Shown one piece after another: positions 27,754 to 34,976 of a stretch of 64,000 nt of DNA (position 1 is the stretch's first letter; each line of letters opens with the position of its first letter). Made by a program: the position numbers and the translations under genes. The notes under the pieces were generated by a model. That model had not been told where the DNA came from, did not search any database, and saw only the letters and a list, made by a program, of their open reading frames with translations. The stretch comes from Streptomyces sp. V1I1 (GTDB taxonomy: Bacteria > Actinomycetota > Actinomycetes > Streptomycetales > Streptomycetaceae). The stretch covers positions 2,164,501 through 2,228,500 of the forward strand of contig NZ_JAUSZH010000001.1 in NCBI RefSeq assembly GCF_030817355.1. The letters run 5' to 3'.

Positions 27754-28779
27754 ATGACCGATCTGCACCCCTTCATCGCGGGGCTTCCCAAGGCCGAGCT
27801 GCATGTGCACCACGTCGGCTCCGCCTCCCCGCGCATCGTCGCCGAGCTGGCCGCCCGCCACCCGGACTCCAAGGTCCCCACCGACCCCGAGGCGCTCGCC
27901 GACTACTTCTCCTTCACCGACTTCGCGCACTTCATCGAGGTCTATCTGTCGGTCGTGGACCTGATCCGCACCCCGGAGGACGTACGGCTGCTCACCTTCG
28001 AGGTGGCCCGCGACATGGCCCGGCAGAACATCCGCTACGCCGAGCTGACCGTCACGCCGTTCAGCTCGACCCGCCGCGGCATCGACGAAAGTGCCTTCAT
28101 GGCGGCGATCGAGGACGCCCGCAAGGCTGCCGAGGCCGAGTTCGGCGTTGTACTGCGCTGGTGCTTCGACATCCCCGGCGAGGCCGGTCTCGAGGCCGCG
28201 GAGGAGACCGCGCGGCTCGCGGTGGACCTTCGCCCCGACGGCCTGGTCTCCTTCGGGCTCGGCGGCCCGGAGATCGGTGTGCCGCGGCCGCAGTTCAAGC
28301 CGTACTTCGACCGCGCGATCGCGGCCGGCCTGCACTCCGTGCCGCATGCCGGCGAGACGACAGGTCCGCAGACGATCTGGGACGCGCTGAACGACCTGCG
28401 CGCCGAGCGCATCGGCCACGGCACCAGCGCGACACAGGACCCGAAGCTGCTCGCCCACCTCGCGGAGCACCGGATTCCGCTGGAGGTCTGCCCCACCTCG
28501 AATCTCGCGACACGCGCTGTCCGCGACCTCGACGAGCATCCGGTCAAGGAGATGGTGGCGGCCGGAGTGCTGGTGACGATCAACAGCGACGACCCGCCGA
28601 TGTTCGGCAGTGACCTCAACAACGAGTACGCGGTCGCCGCCAGGCTGCTTCAGCTGGACGAGCGCGGACTGGCCGACCTCGCGAAGAACGCCGTGGAGGC
28701 GTCCTTCCTCGACCCGGCCGGCAAGGCGCGGATCGTGGCGGAGATCGACGTGTACACCGCCGCATGGCCCGGCCGCTGA
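27754..28779 (+). CDS. Adenosine deaminase family protein
   Basis: The product has 341 residues from the ATG at 27754, 5 bp after GGAGGAC. The zinc ligands and catalytic residues of the family are present: HVH in AELHVHHVGS near residue 17, PHAGE near 200, RIGHG near 220, and NSDDP near 280. The usual HLHLEG is HVHHVGS here, a variant shared within one Streptomyces subgroup as far as I recall. It would deaminate adenosine or a related aminopurine to the inosine form. A phosphodiesterase gene follows within about 20 bp. Confidence 0.88.
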   Translation: MTDLHPFIAGLPKAELHVHHVGSASPRIVAELAARHPDSKVPTDPEALADYFSFTDFAHFIEVYLSVVDLIRTPEDVRLLTFEVARDMARQNIRYAELTVTPFSSTRRGIDESAFMAAIEDARKAAEAEFGVVLRWCFDIPGEAGLEAAEETARLAVDLRPDGLVSFGLGGPEIGVPRPQFKPYFDRAIAAGLHSVPHAGETTGPQTIWDALNDLRAERIGHGTSATQDPKLLAHLAEHRIPLEVCPTSNLATRAVRDLDEHPVKEMVAAGVLVTINSDDPPMFGSDLNNEYAVAARLLQLDERGLADLAKNAVEASFLDPAGKARIVAEIDVYTAAWPGR

Positions 28780-28799
28780 CCGGCCCCGACAATGGGCCC

Positions 28800-29504
28800 A
28801 TGCGCACCGTCAGTGTCGTGGGCCACCGCGGCGATCCGTACCGCGTCCGTGAGAACACCCTGCCCTCGCTCCGCTCGGCGGTCGAACGGGGCGCGGACGC
28901 GGTGGAGATCGATGTACGCCTCACCCGTGACGGCGTGCCCGTGCTGCTGCACGACGACTCGCTGAAACGGCTGTGGGGTCACGACCGTCCGCTCGCGAAG
29001 CTCACCCGGGCCGAGGTCGACGAGCTGACCCTGGGCGGAGTGCCCACGCTGCGCGAGGCTCTGCTCGCGGTCGGCGCGCACCGCGTGATGATCGATCTGC
29101 CCGGGGCCTCGGAGGAGTCGGTGCGGACGGTGGTCGGCACCGTCCGCGAGTGCGGCGCGGGCGAGCGGGTGTACTACTGCGCGGGTCCGGTCACCATGCT
29201 CGCGGTGCGGGCCGCCGACCCCTCGGCGGAGATCGCGATGACATGGACGACGCTCGCGGCGCCGCGTCCCGCGCTGCTCGACGCGGTGGGGCCGCGCTGG
29301 CTCAACTACCGTTTCGGGCTGCTCGGTCAGGAGCTGACGGACCGCATCCACCGGGACGGGCTGCTGGTCTCGGCCTGGACGGTGGACACCCGGTGCACCA
29401 TGCGCCGGCTGATGAAGTACGGCGTCGACGCGATCACCACCAACCGCGTGGACACGCTGCACTCCACGGTCCGGCCGAACTCCCCTGTCGGCAGGCCGTC
29501 TTGA
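28800..29504 (+). CDS. Glycerophosphodiester phosphodiesterase
   Basis: The product has about 234 residues from the ATG at 28800; an ATG at 28764 inside the adenosine deaminase gene would add 12 residues, and neither has a clear ribosome binding site. VVGHRGDP, RENTLPSLRSAV, VEIDVRLTRDGVPVLLHDD and the late VSAWTVDT match the GDPD/UgpQ TIM barrel, with the two histidines and the EID metal site intact. It hydrolyses glycerophosphodiesters to glycerol 3-phosphate and an alcohol. No signal peptide is seen, so it is cytosolic. Confidence 0.85.
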   Translation: MRTVSVVGHRGDPYRVRENTLPSLRSAVERGADAVEIDVRLTRDGVPVLLHDDSLKRLWGHDRPLAKLTRAEVDELTLGGVPTLREALLAVGAHRVMIDLPGASEESVRTVVGTVRECGAGERVYYCAGPVTMLAVRAADPSAEIAMTWTTLAAPRPALLDAVGPRWLNYRFGLLGQELTDRIHRDGLLVSAWTVDTRCTMRRLMKYGVDAITTNRVDTLHSTVRPNSPVGRPS

Positions 29505-29550
29505 TCCGTCCGGCATGATGGCCCTGACGCAGCCGGCCGAGGAGCGACAC

Positions 29551-30338
29551 GTGTCCGACAAGTCCGCACCGACGTAGCGCACAACGCCAGGGTCTGGAAC
29601 CACTGGCTGGGCGGCAAGGACAACTATCCGGTCGACCGCGCGGTGGGCGACCACGTCACCGGGCTGTACCCGAGCATCGGCGAAGTGGCGCGCGCGGACC
29701 GGGCGTTCCTGGGCCGCGCGGTGACACACCTCGCGAGTGAGTCGGGGGTACGCCAGTTCCTGGACATCGGCACCGGCCTGCCCACAGTCGAGAACACCCA
29801 TGAAGTCGCCCAGCGCATCGCGCCCGACGCCCGGATCGTGTACGTCGACAACGACCCGATAGTGCTGGCGCACGCGCGCGCCCTGCTCACCAGCTCTCCT
29901 GAGGGAGTGACCGAGTATCTGGACGCGGACGCGCACGACCCGGAGTCGATCGTCAGCTCGGTCGAGGCGACTCTGGATCTGACGCGGCCGGTGGCGGTGA
30001 TGATGCTCGGCATCCTGAACTTCGTGATGGACACCGACGAGGCGCGGTCGATCGTGCGCAGGCTGATGGGGGCGGTGCCGTCCGGCAGCTATCTCGTACT
30101 CACGCATCCGACGCTGGAGCTGGGCGGCGAGGGCAACGCCGAGGCGATGGCGTTCTGGAACGAGAACGCGACGCCGCCGATCACGGCGCGCAGCCGCGCG
30201 GAGTTCGCCTCGTTCTGCGAGGGCCTCGACCTGCTCGAGCCGGGCATCGTGTCCTGCGCACGCTGGCGGCACGACCCGGCGACCGGCGCCGAGCCCGTAC
30301 AGGTGGCGCAGTTCGGCGCGGTCGCCCGCAAGCCGTAG
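29551..30338 (+). pseudogene. DUF574-type SAM methyltransferase with apparent N-terminal frameshift
   Basis: A GTG at 29551 has an excellent GAGGAG site but reads only MSDKSAPT before a TAG. One frame over, the family N-terminus continues as AHNARVWNHWLGGKDNYPVDR and the rest of the methyltransferase (RQFLDIGTGLPT, VYVDNDPIVLAHA, MMLGILNFVMD) to the stop at 30338. No start codon exists upstream in that second frame before a stop at 29502, so one base seems to be missing near 29568-29575. A later GTG at 29643 would drop the conserved GGKDNYP segment. The gene is either inactive or misread. Intact relatives are S-adenosylmethionine-dependent methyltransferases of unknown substrate, abundant in Streptomyces. 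Confidence 0.75.
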
Positions 30339-30498
30339 CGCCACGACAGCGCCGCCAACTACGCCGCCGCGGCGACCGCTGCCGGCCCGTCCGTCCGCTC
30401 CGTCAGCGCCTCCAGCTGCTTGATCTTGCGGCGCACGCGCCGGCGTGGCAGGCCGAAGCCGTTCGGCGCGCCACAGCGAGTTCATGATCGCGAGCCTG

Positions 30499-31662
30499 CT
30501 ACAGGCCGACGATGGAGTTCCACCGCTTGGCGAACTCCGTGCGCTCCTCGGATGTGATGTCCCTCGCGATCGCGAGGCGCTTGCGCATCTCGTCGTCGGG
30601 GAAGATCAGCGGGTCTTCGGCAAGCGCGGCCGTCTCCTCGTCCTTGGACGAGGCCAGGACGTCACGGGCGGCCGGCACCGGGCAGACATAGTTGACCCAG
30701 GCCGCGAGCTCGGCGGCGACCTCCGGCTCGTAGTAGTGGTCCACGAGCGCCTCGGCATTGCGCTTGTGGCGGGCGAGGTTGGGGATCATCAGGCTTTCCG
30801 CCCACAGCTCCGCGCCCTCCTGCGGCACGACGAACTCGATGTCCGGGTTGTCGGCCTGGAGCTGGATGACATCGCCGGAGTACGCCTGGCAGGCCAGCAC
30901 GTCGCCGGTGGAGAGGTCCTTGATGTAGTCGTTGCCGGTGAAGCGCCTGATGTGCTTCGCCTTCACCAGCCGCTCCACCTGCTCGCACACGGTGTGGAAG
31001 TCGTCGGCGGTCCAGCGGGTGACGTCGACGCCGTTGCCCTGCATGAGCAGCGCGAAGGATTCATCGAGGCCGGACAGCAACGTGACCTTGCCGCGCAGGT
31101 CGTCCGCCCACAGGTCATCGGTGTGCTGGATCTCGCGGCCGAGCTTCCTGCGGTTGTACGCGATGCCGGTGATCCCGGACTGCCAGGGAACGCTGTGCAG
31201 CCGCCCGTCGTCGAAGGCGGGTGAACGCAGCTGCGGGTCGAGGTACTTGGCGACGTTCGGCTGCTTGGCGCGGTCCATCTCCTGCACCCAGCCGAGCCGT
31301 ACGAAGCGGGCGGCCATCCAGTCGCTGACCACGATCAGATCCCGGCCGGTCTCCTGATGATTCATCAGCGCGGGGCTGATCTTCCCGAAGAACTCGTCGT
31401 TGTCGTTGATCTCCTCGGTGTATCGGACGGAGATCCCTGTGCGTTCGGTGAAGGCGCTGAGGGTGGGGCGCTCGGAGGTGTCCTCGTCGTCGGTGTCGAC
31501 GTACAGCGGCCAGTTGGCGAAGTCGACGCTCCGGTCGCGCTCGGAGTCGTCGCGCCGTGCGCGCTCTCCGGGCTTCACGTACGCCGCGGGCACCCCGCAT
31601 CCGGTGAGCGCGGCGCCGGCGGCGAAGCCGAACAGCAGGGACCGCCGTGACATGGGGTTCAT
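30499..31662 (-). CDS. Orphan PotD-like polyamine-binding lipoprotein
   Basis: The product has 387 residues from the ATG at 31662 (or 31653). The signal has MSRRSLLFGFAAGAALTGCG, a Tat-like twin arginine and a lipobox. VDFANWPLYVDTD, FTERTGISVRYTEEINDND and EFFGKISPAL align closely with the PotD at 23295-24542. There is no permease or ATPase gene beside it, so it may feed the PotABC channel 7 kb away or act as a sensor. The nearby aldehyde dehydrogenase and Lrp gene support a polyamine role. Confidence 0.87.
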   Translation of the reverse strand: MNPMSRRSLLFGFAAGAALTGCGVPAAYVKPGERARRDDSERDRSVDFANWPLYVDTDDEDTSERPTLSAFTERTGISVRYTEEINDNDEFFGKISPALMNHQETGRDLIVVSDWMAARFVRLGWVQEMDRAKQPNVAKYLDPQLRSPAFDDGRLHSVPWQSGITGIAYNRRKLGREIQHTDDLWADDLRGKVTLLSGLDESFALLMQGNGVDVTRWTADDFHTVCEQVERLVKAKHIRRFTGNDYIKDLSTGDVLACQAYSGDVIQLQADNPDIEFVVPQEGAELWAESLMIPNLARHKRNAEALVDHYYEPEVAAELAAWVNYVCPVPAARDVLASSKDEETAALAEDPLIFPDDEMRKRLAIARDITSEERTEFAKRWNSIVGL

Positions 31663-31763
31663 CCGGATCGCTGGCACGTCCGAAGAATGGCGGGCGGGAG
31701 GTACGCGCAGCAATGGACGCTGCGTCGATCGGTACGTGCTTCGGGCGACCACCCTGTCGATCA

Positions 31764-31798
31764 TGGACATGTGTCTATATTTACTGGACACCTGTCCA
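31764..31798 (+). promoter_or_regulatory. Twin palindromic operators before DUF1304-tetR
   Basis: TGGACACCTGTCCA at 31785-31798 is a perfect 6+6 palindrome with a 2-nt centre, and TGGACATGTGTCTA at 31764-31777 is the same with one mismatch. The two sites start 21 bp apart, two helical turns. A TATATT box (31776-31781) lies between them, and the DUF1304 start is 18 bp after the second. Binding by the TetR protein encoded downstream is inferred. Confidence 0.65.
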
Positions 31799-31815
31799 AT
31801 ACCTTGAGGTCGACG

Positions 31816-32178
31816 ATGAACACAACAGCACATGTCCTGGTCGGCCTCGTGGCCGCGCTCCACGCGTACATCCTGGTTCTGGAGATGTTCCTGTGGCAGC
31901 GCAAGCCGGGCCGCGGCCTCTCCGGCTTCGACGCGGAGATGGCCCGCGCGACGGCCCCCCTCGCCGCGAATCAGGGCCTGTACAACGGCTTTCTGGCGGC
32001 GGGCCTGGTCTGGGGCCTGATCGCCGCGGACCCGACGGGGTACCGCGTTCAGGTCTTCTTCCTCAGCTGCGTGGTGATCGCGGGCCTGTACGGCGGCTTC
32101 ACCGCGAACCGGCGCATCCTGGTGGCGCAGGCGCTGCCGGGGGCGCTGGCGCTGGCGGCGGTTCTGGTGGCCGGATGA
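31816..32178 (+). CDS. DUF1304 membrane protein
   Basis: The product has 120 residues from the ATG at 31816, with TGAGGT 5 bp upstream. Four hydrophobic segments and the family phrases AALHAYILVLEMFLW, NQGLYNGFLAAGLVWG and AGLYGGFTANRRIL identify DUF1304, a small integral membrane family of unknown function. Its stop overlaps the tetR start (ATGA), so the regulator is co-translated. Paired operators in front suggest it is the regulator's target. Confidence 0.88.
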   Translation: MNTTAHVLVGLVAALHAYILVLEMFLWQRKPGRGLSGFDAEMARATAPLAANQGLYNGFLAAGLVWGLIAADPTGYRVQVFFLSCVVIAGLYGGFTANRRILVAQALPGALALAAVLVAG

Positions 32179-32744
32179 GCACGGGCTCCACCGGCGACCC
32201 GCGCGCGGAGCGCACCCGGGCCAGGCTGCGCGAGGCGCTGCTGGAGGAGTGCGCGGAACACTCGCTGGAAGAGGTGAGCGTCGCGGCCCTGGTGCGCAGG
32301 GCGGGTCTGGGCCGGGCCACCTTCTATCTGCACTACCCGGACCTGCAGGCGCTGGCGGTCGACGCCTGCGCGGAGGTGGTACGAGACGCGGTGGAGGCCC
32401 TCCACGCCTGGCGTGGCACCCCCGACCCGAGCGCTCCCCCGACCGCCCTGACGGCCTTCTTCACCGGGCTGGCTCCGCATGCCGCGGTCTACCGCACCCT
32501 GCTGCGCGAGGGTGGCAGCGGCCCGCTGGGCGACCTGCTCCACCGCGAACTGCGCGAACGCAGCCGCAAGGAACGCGAGTTGGCGGGCGCACCGGCCCCG
32601 GACCTGATCGCCTCGGCGGTGGCATCGGCGTTCGCGGGCGTCCTGGCGGACTGGCTGCACGGCACGATCGCCGCGACCCCGGAAGACATGGCATCCCAGG
32701 TCTGGCGCCTGCTGGTGACGCTCCACCGCACGCCAACGAACTGA
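32175..32744 (+). CDS. TetR-family regulator
   Basis: The product has 189 residues. The N-terminal HTH reads ALLEECAEHSLEEVSVAALV, then RAGLGRATFYLHYPDLQAL, the recognition helix region typical of TetR proteins. The C-terminal ligand domain is helical and not assignable. The start overlaps the DUF1304 stop by 4 bp. It most likely represses its own operon through the palindromes at 31764-31798. A bulged hairpin just downstream separates it from a convergent aldehyde dehydrogenase gene. Confidence 0.88.
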   Translation: MSTGSTGDPRAERTRARLREALLEECAEHSLEEVSVAALVRRAGLGRATFYLHYPDLQALAVDACAEVVRDAVEALHAWRGTPDPSAPPTALTAFFTGLAPHAAVYRTLLREGGSGPLGDLLHRELRERSRKERELAGAPAPDLIASAVASAFAGVLADWLHGTIAATPEDMASQVWRLLVTLHRTPTN

Positions 32745-32822
32745 GGGCGGCGGCGAGTCCGGGCGAAGCCCCCGCGCCGCGAAGCCGACGCCCCGGGGGC
32801 GCCGCCCGCGGTTTTCGGGAAG

Positions 32823-32858
32823 GGGCGGGGTGGGGGAAGACCCTCCACCCCACCGCCC
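32823..32858. terminator. Bidirectional hairpin between tetR and aldehyde dehydrogenase
   Basis: GGGCGG pairs with CCGCCC, then after a 2-nt bulge TGGGG pairs with CCCCA. It lies 79 bp after tetR and 7 bp after the convergent dehydrogenase stop, so it can serve both. Confidence 0.6.
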
Positions 32859-32864
32859 GAGAAA

Positions 32865-34304
32865 CTACGCGTTCAGCGACGTCATCACGTGCTTGATCCG
32901 CGTGTAGTCGTCGAACCCGTACGCCGACAGGTCCTTTCCGTACCCAGACTTCTTGAAGCCGCCGTGCGGCATCTCAGCCACCAGCGGGATGTGCGTGTTG
33001 ATCCACACACACCCGAAGTCCAGCGACTTGGACATCCGCATCGCCCGCGCGTGGTCCTTCGTCCACACCGAAGACGCCAGCGCGAACTCCACGCCGTTCG
33101 CCCACTCAAGCGCCTGCACCTCGTCCGAGAAGGACTGGACCGTGATGACCGGGCCGAAGACCTCGTTCTGGATGATCTCGTCGTCCTGCTTCAGGCCGGA
33201 GACGACCGTCGCCGCGTAGAAGTAGCCCTTCTCGCCGACCCGGTGGCCACCCGCCTCGACCTTCGCGTGCGCCGGCAGCCGGTCGATGAAGCCCGAGACC
33301 TGCGCCAGCTGGTTCGCGTTGTTCAGCGGGCCGTACAGCACGTCCGCGTCGTCCGGCATGCCCGTCTTCGTGTCCGCCGCCGCCTTCGCCAGCGCCGAGA
33401 CGAACTCGTCGTGGATCGACTCGTGCACCAGGACGCGCGCCGCGGCCGTACAGTCCTGGCCCGCGTTGAAGTAGCCCGCCACCGCGATGTCCTCGACGGC
33501 CTTGGCGATGTCGGTGTCCTCGAAGACGACGACCGGCGCCTTGCCGCCGAGCTCCAGGTGGACGCGCTTGACGTCCTTGGCCGCGGACGCGGCGACCTGC
33601 ATGCCCGCCCGTACGGAACCGGTGATGGACGCCATCGCCGGCGTCGGGTGCTCGACCATCGCGCGGCCGGTCTCCCGGTCACCGCAGATGACATTGAAGA
33701 CGCCCTTGGGCACGATCGAGCCGATGATCTCGGCGATCAGGACCGTCGACGCGGGCGTCGTGTCGGACGGCTTGATGACGACGGTGTTGCCCGCCGCCAG
33801 CGCCGGCGCGAACTTCCAGACGGCCATCATCATCGGGTAGTTCCACGGCGCGACCTGCGCGCAGACGCCGACCGGCTCACGCCGGACGATGGAGGTGAAG
33901 CCCTCCATGTACTCGCCGGCCGACCGGCCCTCCAGCATCCGCGCCGCGCCCGCGAAGAAGCGGATCTGGTCCACCATCGGCGGGATCTCTTCGGTGCGGG
34001 TGAGTTCGAGCGGCTTGCCGGTGTTCTCCGATTCGGCCGCGATCAGGTCCTCGGCCCGCTCCTCGAAGGCGTCCGCGATCTTCAGCAGGGCCTTCTGGCG
34101 CTCGGCCGGGGTGGTGTCGCGCCAGCCGGGGAAGGCGGCCGCGGCAGCGTCCATGGCGGCGTCGACGTCGGCCTGCCCGGAGAGCGGCGACGTGGCGTAC
34201 ACGTCACCGGTGGCCGGGTTGACGACCTCGATTGTCCGCCCGTCGGCGGCGTCCCGGAACTCCCCGTTGATGTAGTTGCGCAGACGACGCAGCTCGGTGG
34301 TCAC
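32865..34304 (-). CDS. Second gamma-aminobutyraldehyde-type dehydrogenase
   Basis: The product has 479 residues from a GTG at 34304, chosen because AGGAGG lies 10 bp upstream and the length fits the family; the frame is open to 34349. LELGGKAPVVVFEDTD and NAGQDCTAAARV carry the catalytic glutamate and cysteine, as in the paralogue at 24615-26129. It would oxidise 4-aminobutanal or a related aminoaldehyde. It is divergent from the Lrp/AsnC gene, with 165 bp between holding an inverted repeat. Confidence 0.9.
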   Translation of the reverse strand: MTTELRRLRNYINGEFRDAADGRTIEVVNPATGDVYATSPLSGQADVDAAMDAAAAAFPGWRDTTPAERQKALLKIADAFEERAEDLIAAESENTGKPLELTRTEEIPPMVDQIRFFAGAARMLEGRSAGEYMEGFTSIVRREPVGVCAQVAPWNYPMMMAVWKFAPALAAGNTVVIKPSDTTPASTVLIAEIIGSIVPKGVFNVICGDRETGRAMVEHPTPAMASITGSVRAGMQVAASAAKDVKRVHLELGGKAPVVVFEDTDIAKAVEDIAVAGYFNAGQDCTAAARVLVHESIHDEFVSALAKAAADTKTGMPDDADVLYGPLNNANQLAQVSGFIDRLPAHAKVEAGGHRVGEKGYFYAATVVSGLKQDDEIIQNEVFGPVITVQSFSDEVQALEWANGVEFALASSVWTKDHARAMRMSKSLDFGCVWINTHIPLVAEMPHGGFKKSGYGKDLSAYGFDDYTRIKHVMTSLNA

Positions 34305-34406
34305 TGTTGCCACCCCTCCTGTCAGATGTCCGATGGGTGAGACCTCCACCCTAATCTCCTACGTGACGCTTTCGACAGCCCCAACCCTCCGCATCTTCGG
34401 ATTCGG

Positions 34407-34437
34407 TGAAATTACGACCTCAGAACAACGAATTTCA
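34407..34437. promoter_or_regulatory. Inverted repeat between aldehyde dehydrogenase and lrp
   Basis: TGAAATT (34407-34413) and AATTTCA (34431-34437) form a perfect 7-bp inverted repeat with a 17-nt spacer. The right arm read on the minus strand continues TGAAATTCGTTGTTC, sharing TGA...CGTTGTT with the element before the pot operon. It sits 33 bp from the lrp start and about 100 bp from the dehydrogenase start, in the right place for autoregulation and target control. Confidence 0.5.
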
Positions 34438-34469
34438 TCGCTCAGGGCTTGCGGGACAGACGAGTCGCA

Positions 34470-34976
34470 GTGCAGAGTGAGCTCGTGGCCAGTCGTAACG
34501 CAGACTCCAGGAACGGCACCGGATCGTCCCCGACGATCGATGCCGTCTCTCTCGCAATCATCGAACAGCTCCAGGAGGACGGGCGTCGTCCGTACGCCGC
34601 CATCGGCAAGGCCGTGGGCCTGTCCGAAGCGGCCGTCCGGCAGCGCGTCCAGAAGCTGCTCGACCAGGGCGTGATGCAGATCGTCGCCGTCACGGACCCA
34701 CTCACCGTGGGCCTGCGCCGCCAGGCGATGGTCGGCATCACGGTCGAGGGCGACGTCGACCCGGTGGCCGACGCGCTCACAGCCATGGCCGAGTGCGAGT
34801 ACGTGGTGATGACCGCGGGCTCGTTCGACCTCATGGTGGAGATCGTCTGCGAGGACGACGACCATCTGCTCGAAGTGATCAACAAGCGGATACGCGCGCT
34901 CCCCGGCGTGCGCACCACCGAGAGCTTCGTCTACCTCAAGCTCAAGAAGCAGACCTATATGTGGGGAACCCGATAG
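34470..34976 (+). CDS. Lrp/AsnC-family regulator
   Basis: The product has about 168 residues from a GTG at 34470 (a GTG at 34485 is an alternative). The N-terminal HTH reads IDAVSLAIIEQLQEDGRRPY then AAIGKAVGLSEAAVRQRVQKL, and the C-terminal RAM domain has AECEYVVMTAGSFDLMVEIV. Such proteins bind DNA as dimers to octamers and sense amino acids or related compounds. Its 3' end overlaps the aminotransferase start by 16 bp, and it is divergent from an aminoaldehyde dehydrogenase gene, so it probably controls polyamine/GABA use. Confidence 0.9.
   Translation: MQSELVASRNADSRNGTGSSPTIDAVSLAIIEQLQEDGRRPYAAIGKAVGLSEAAVRQRVQKLLDQGVMQIVAVTDPLTVGLRRQAMVGITVEGDVDPVADALTAMAECEYVVMTAGSFDLMVEIVCEDDDHLLEVINKRIRALPGVRTTESFVYLKLKKQTYMWGTR

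Noticed and set aside
28764..28799. Earlier ATG for the phosphodiesterase
   Set aside because: It lies within the adenosine deaminase gene without a ribosome binding site, and family similarity starts after 28800.
28650..30485. A 611-codon minus-strand frame
   Set aside because: It is antisense to the phosphodiesterase and methyltransferase genes, which have clear family motifs.
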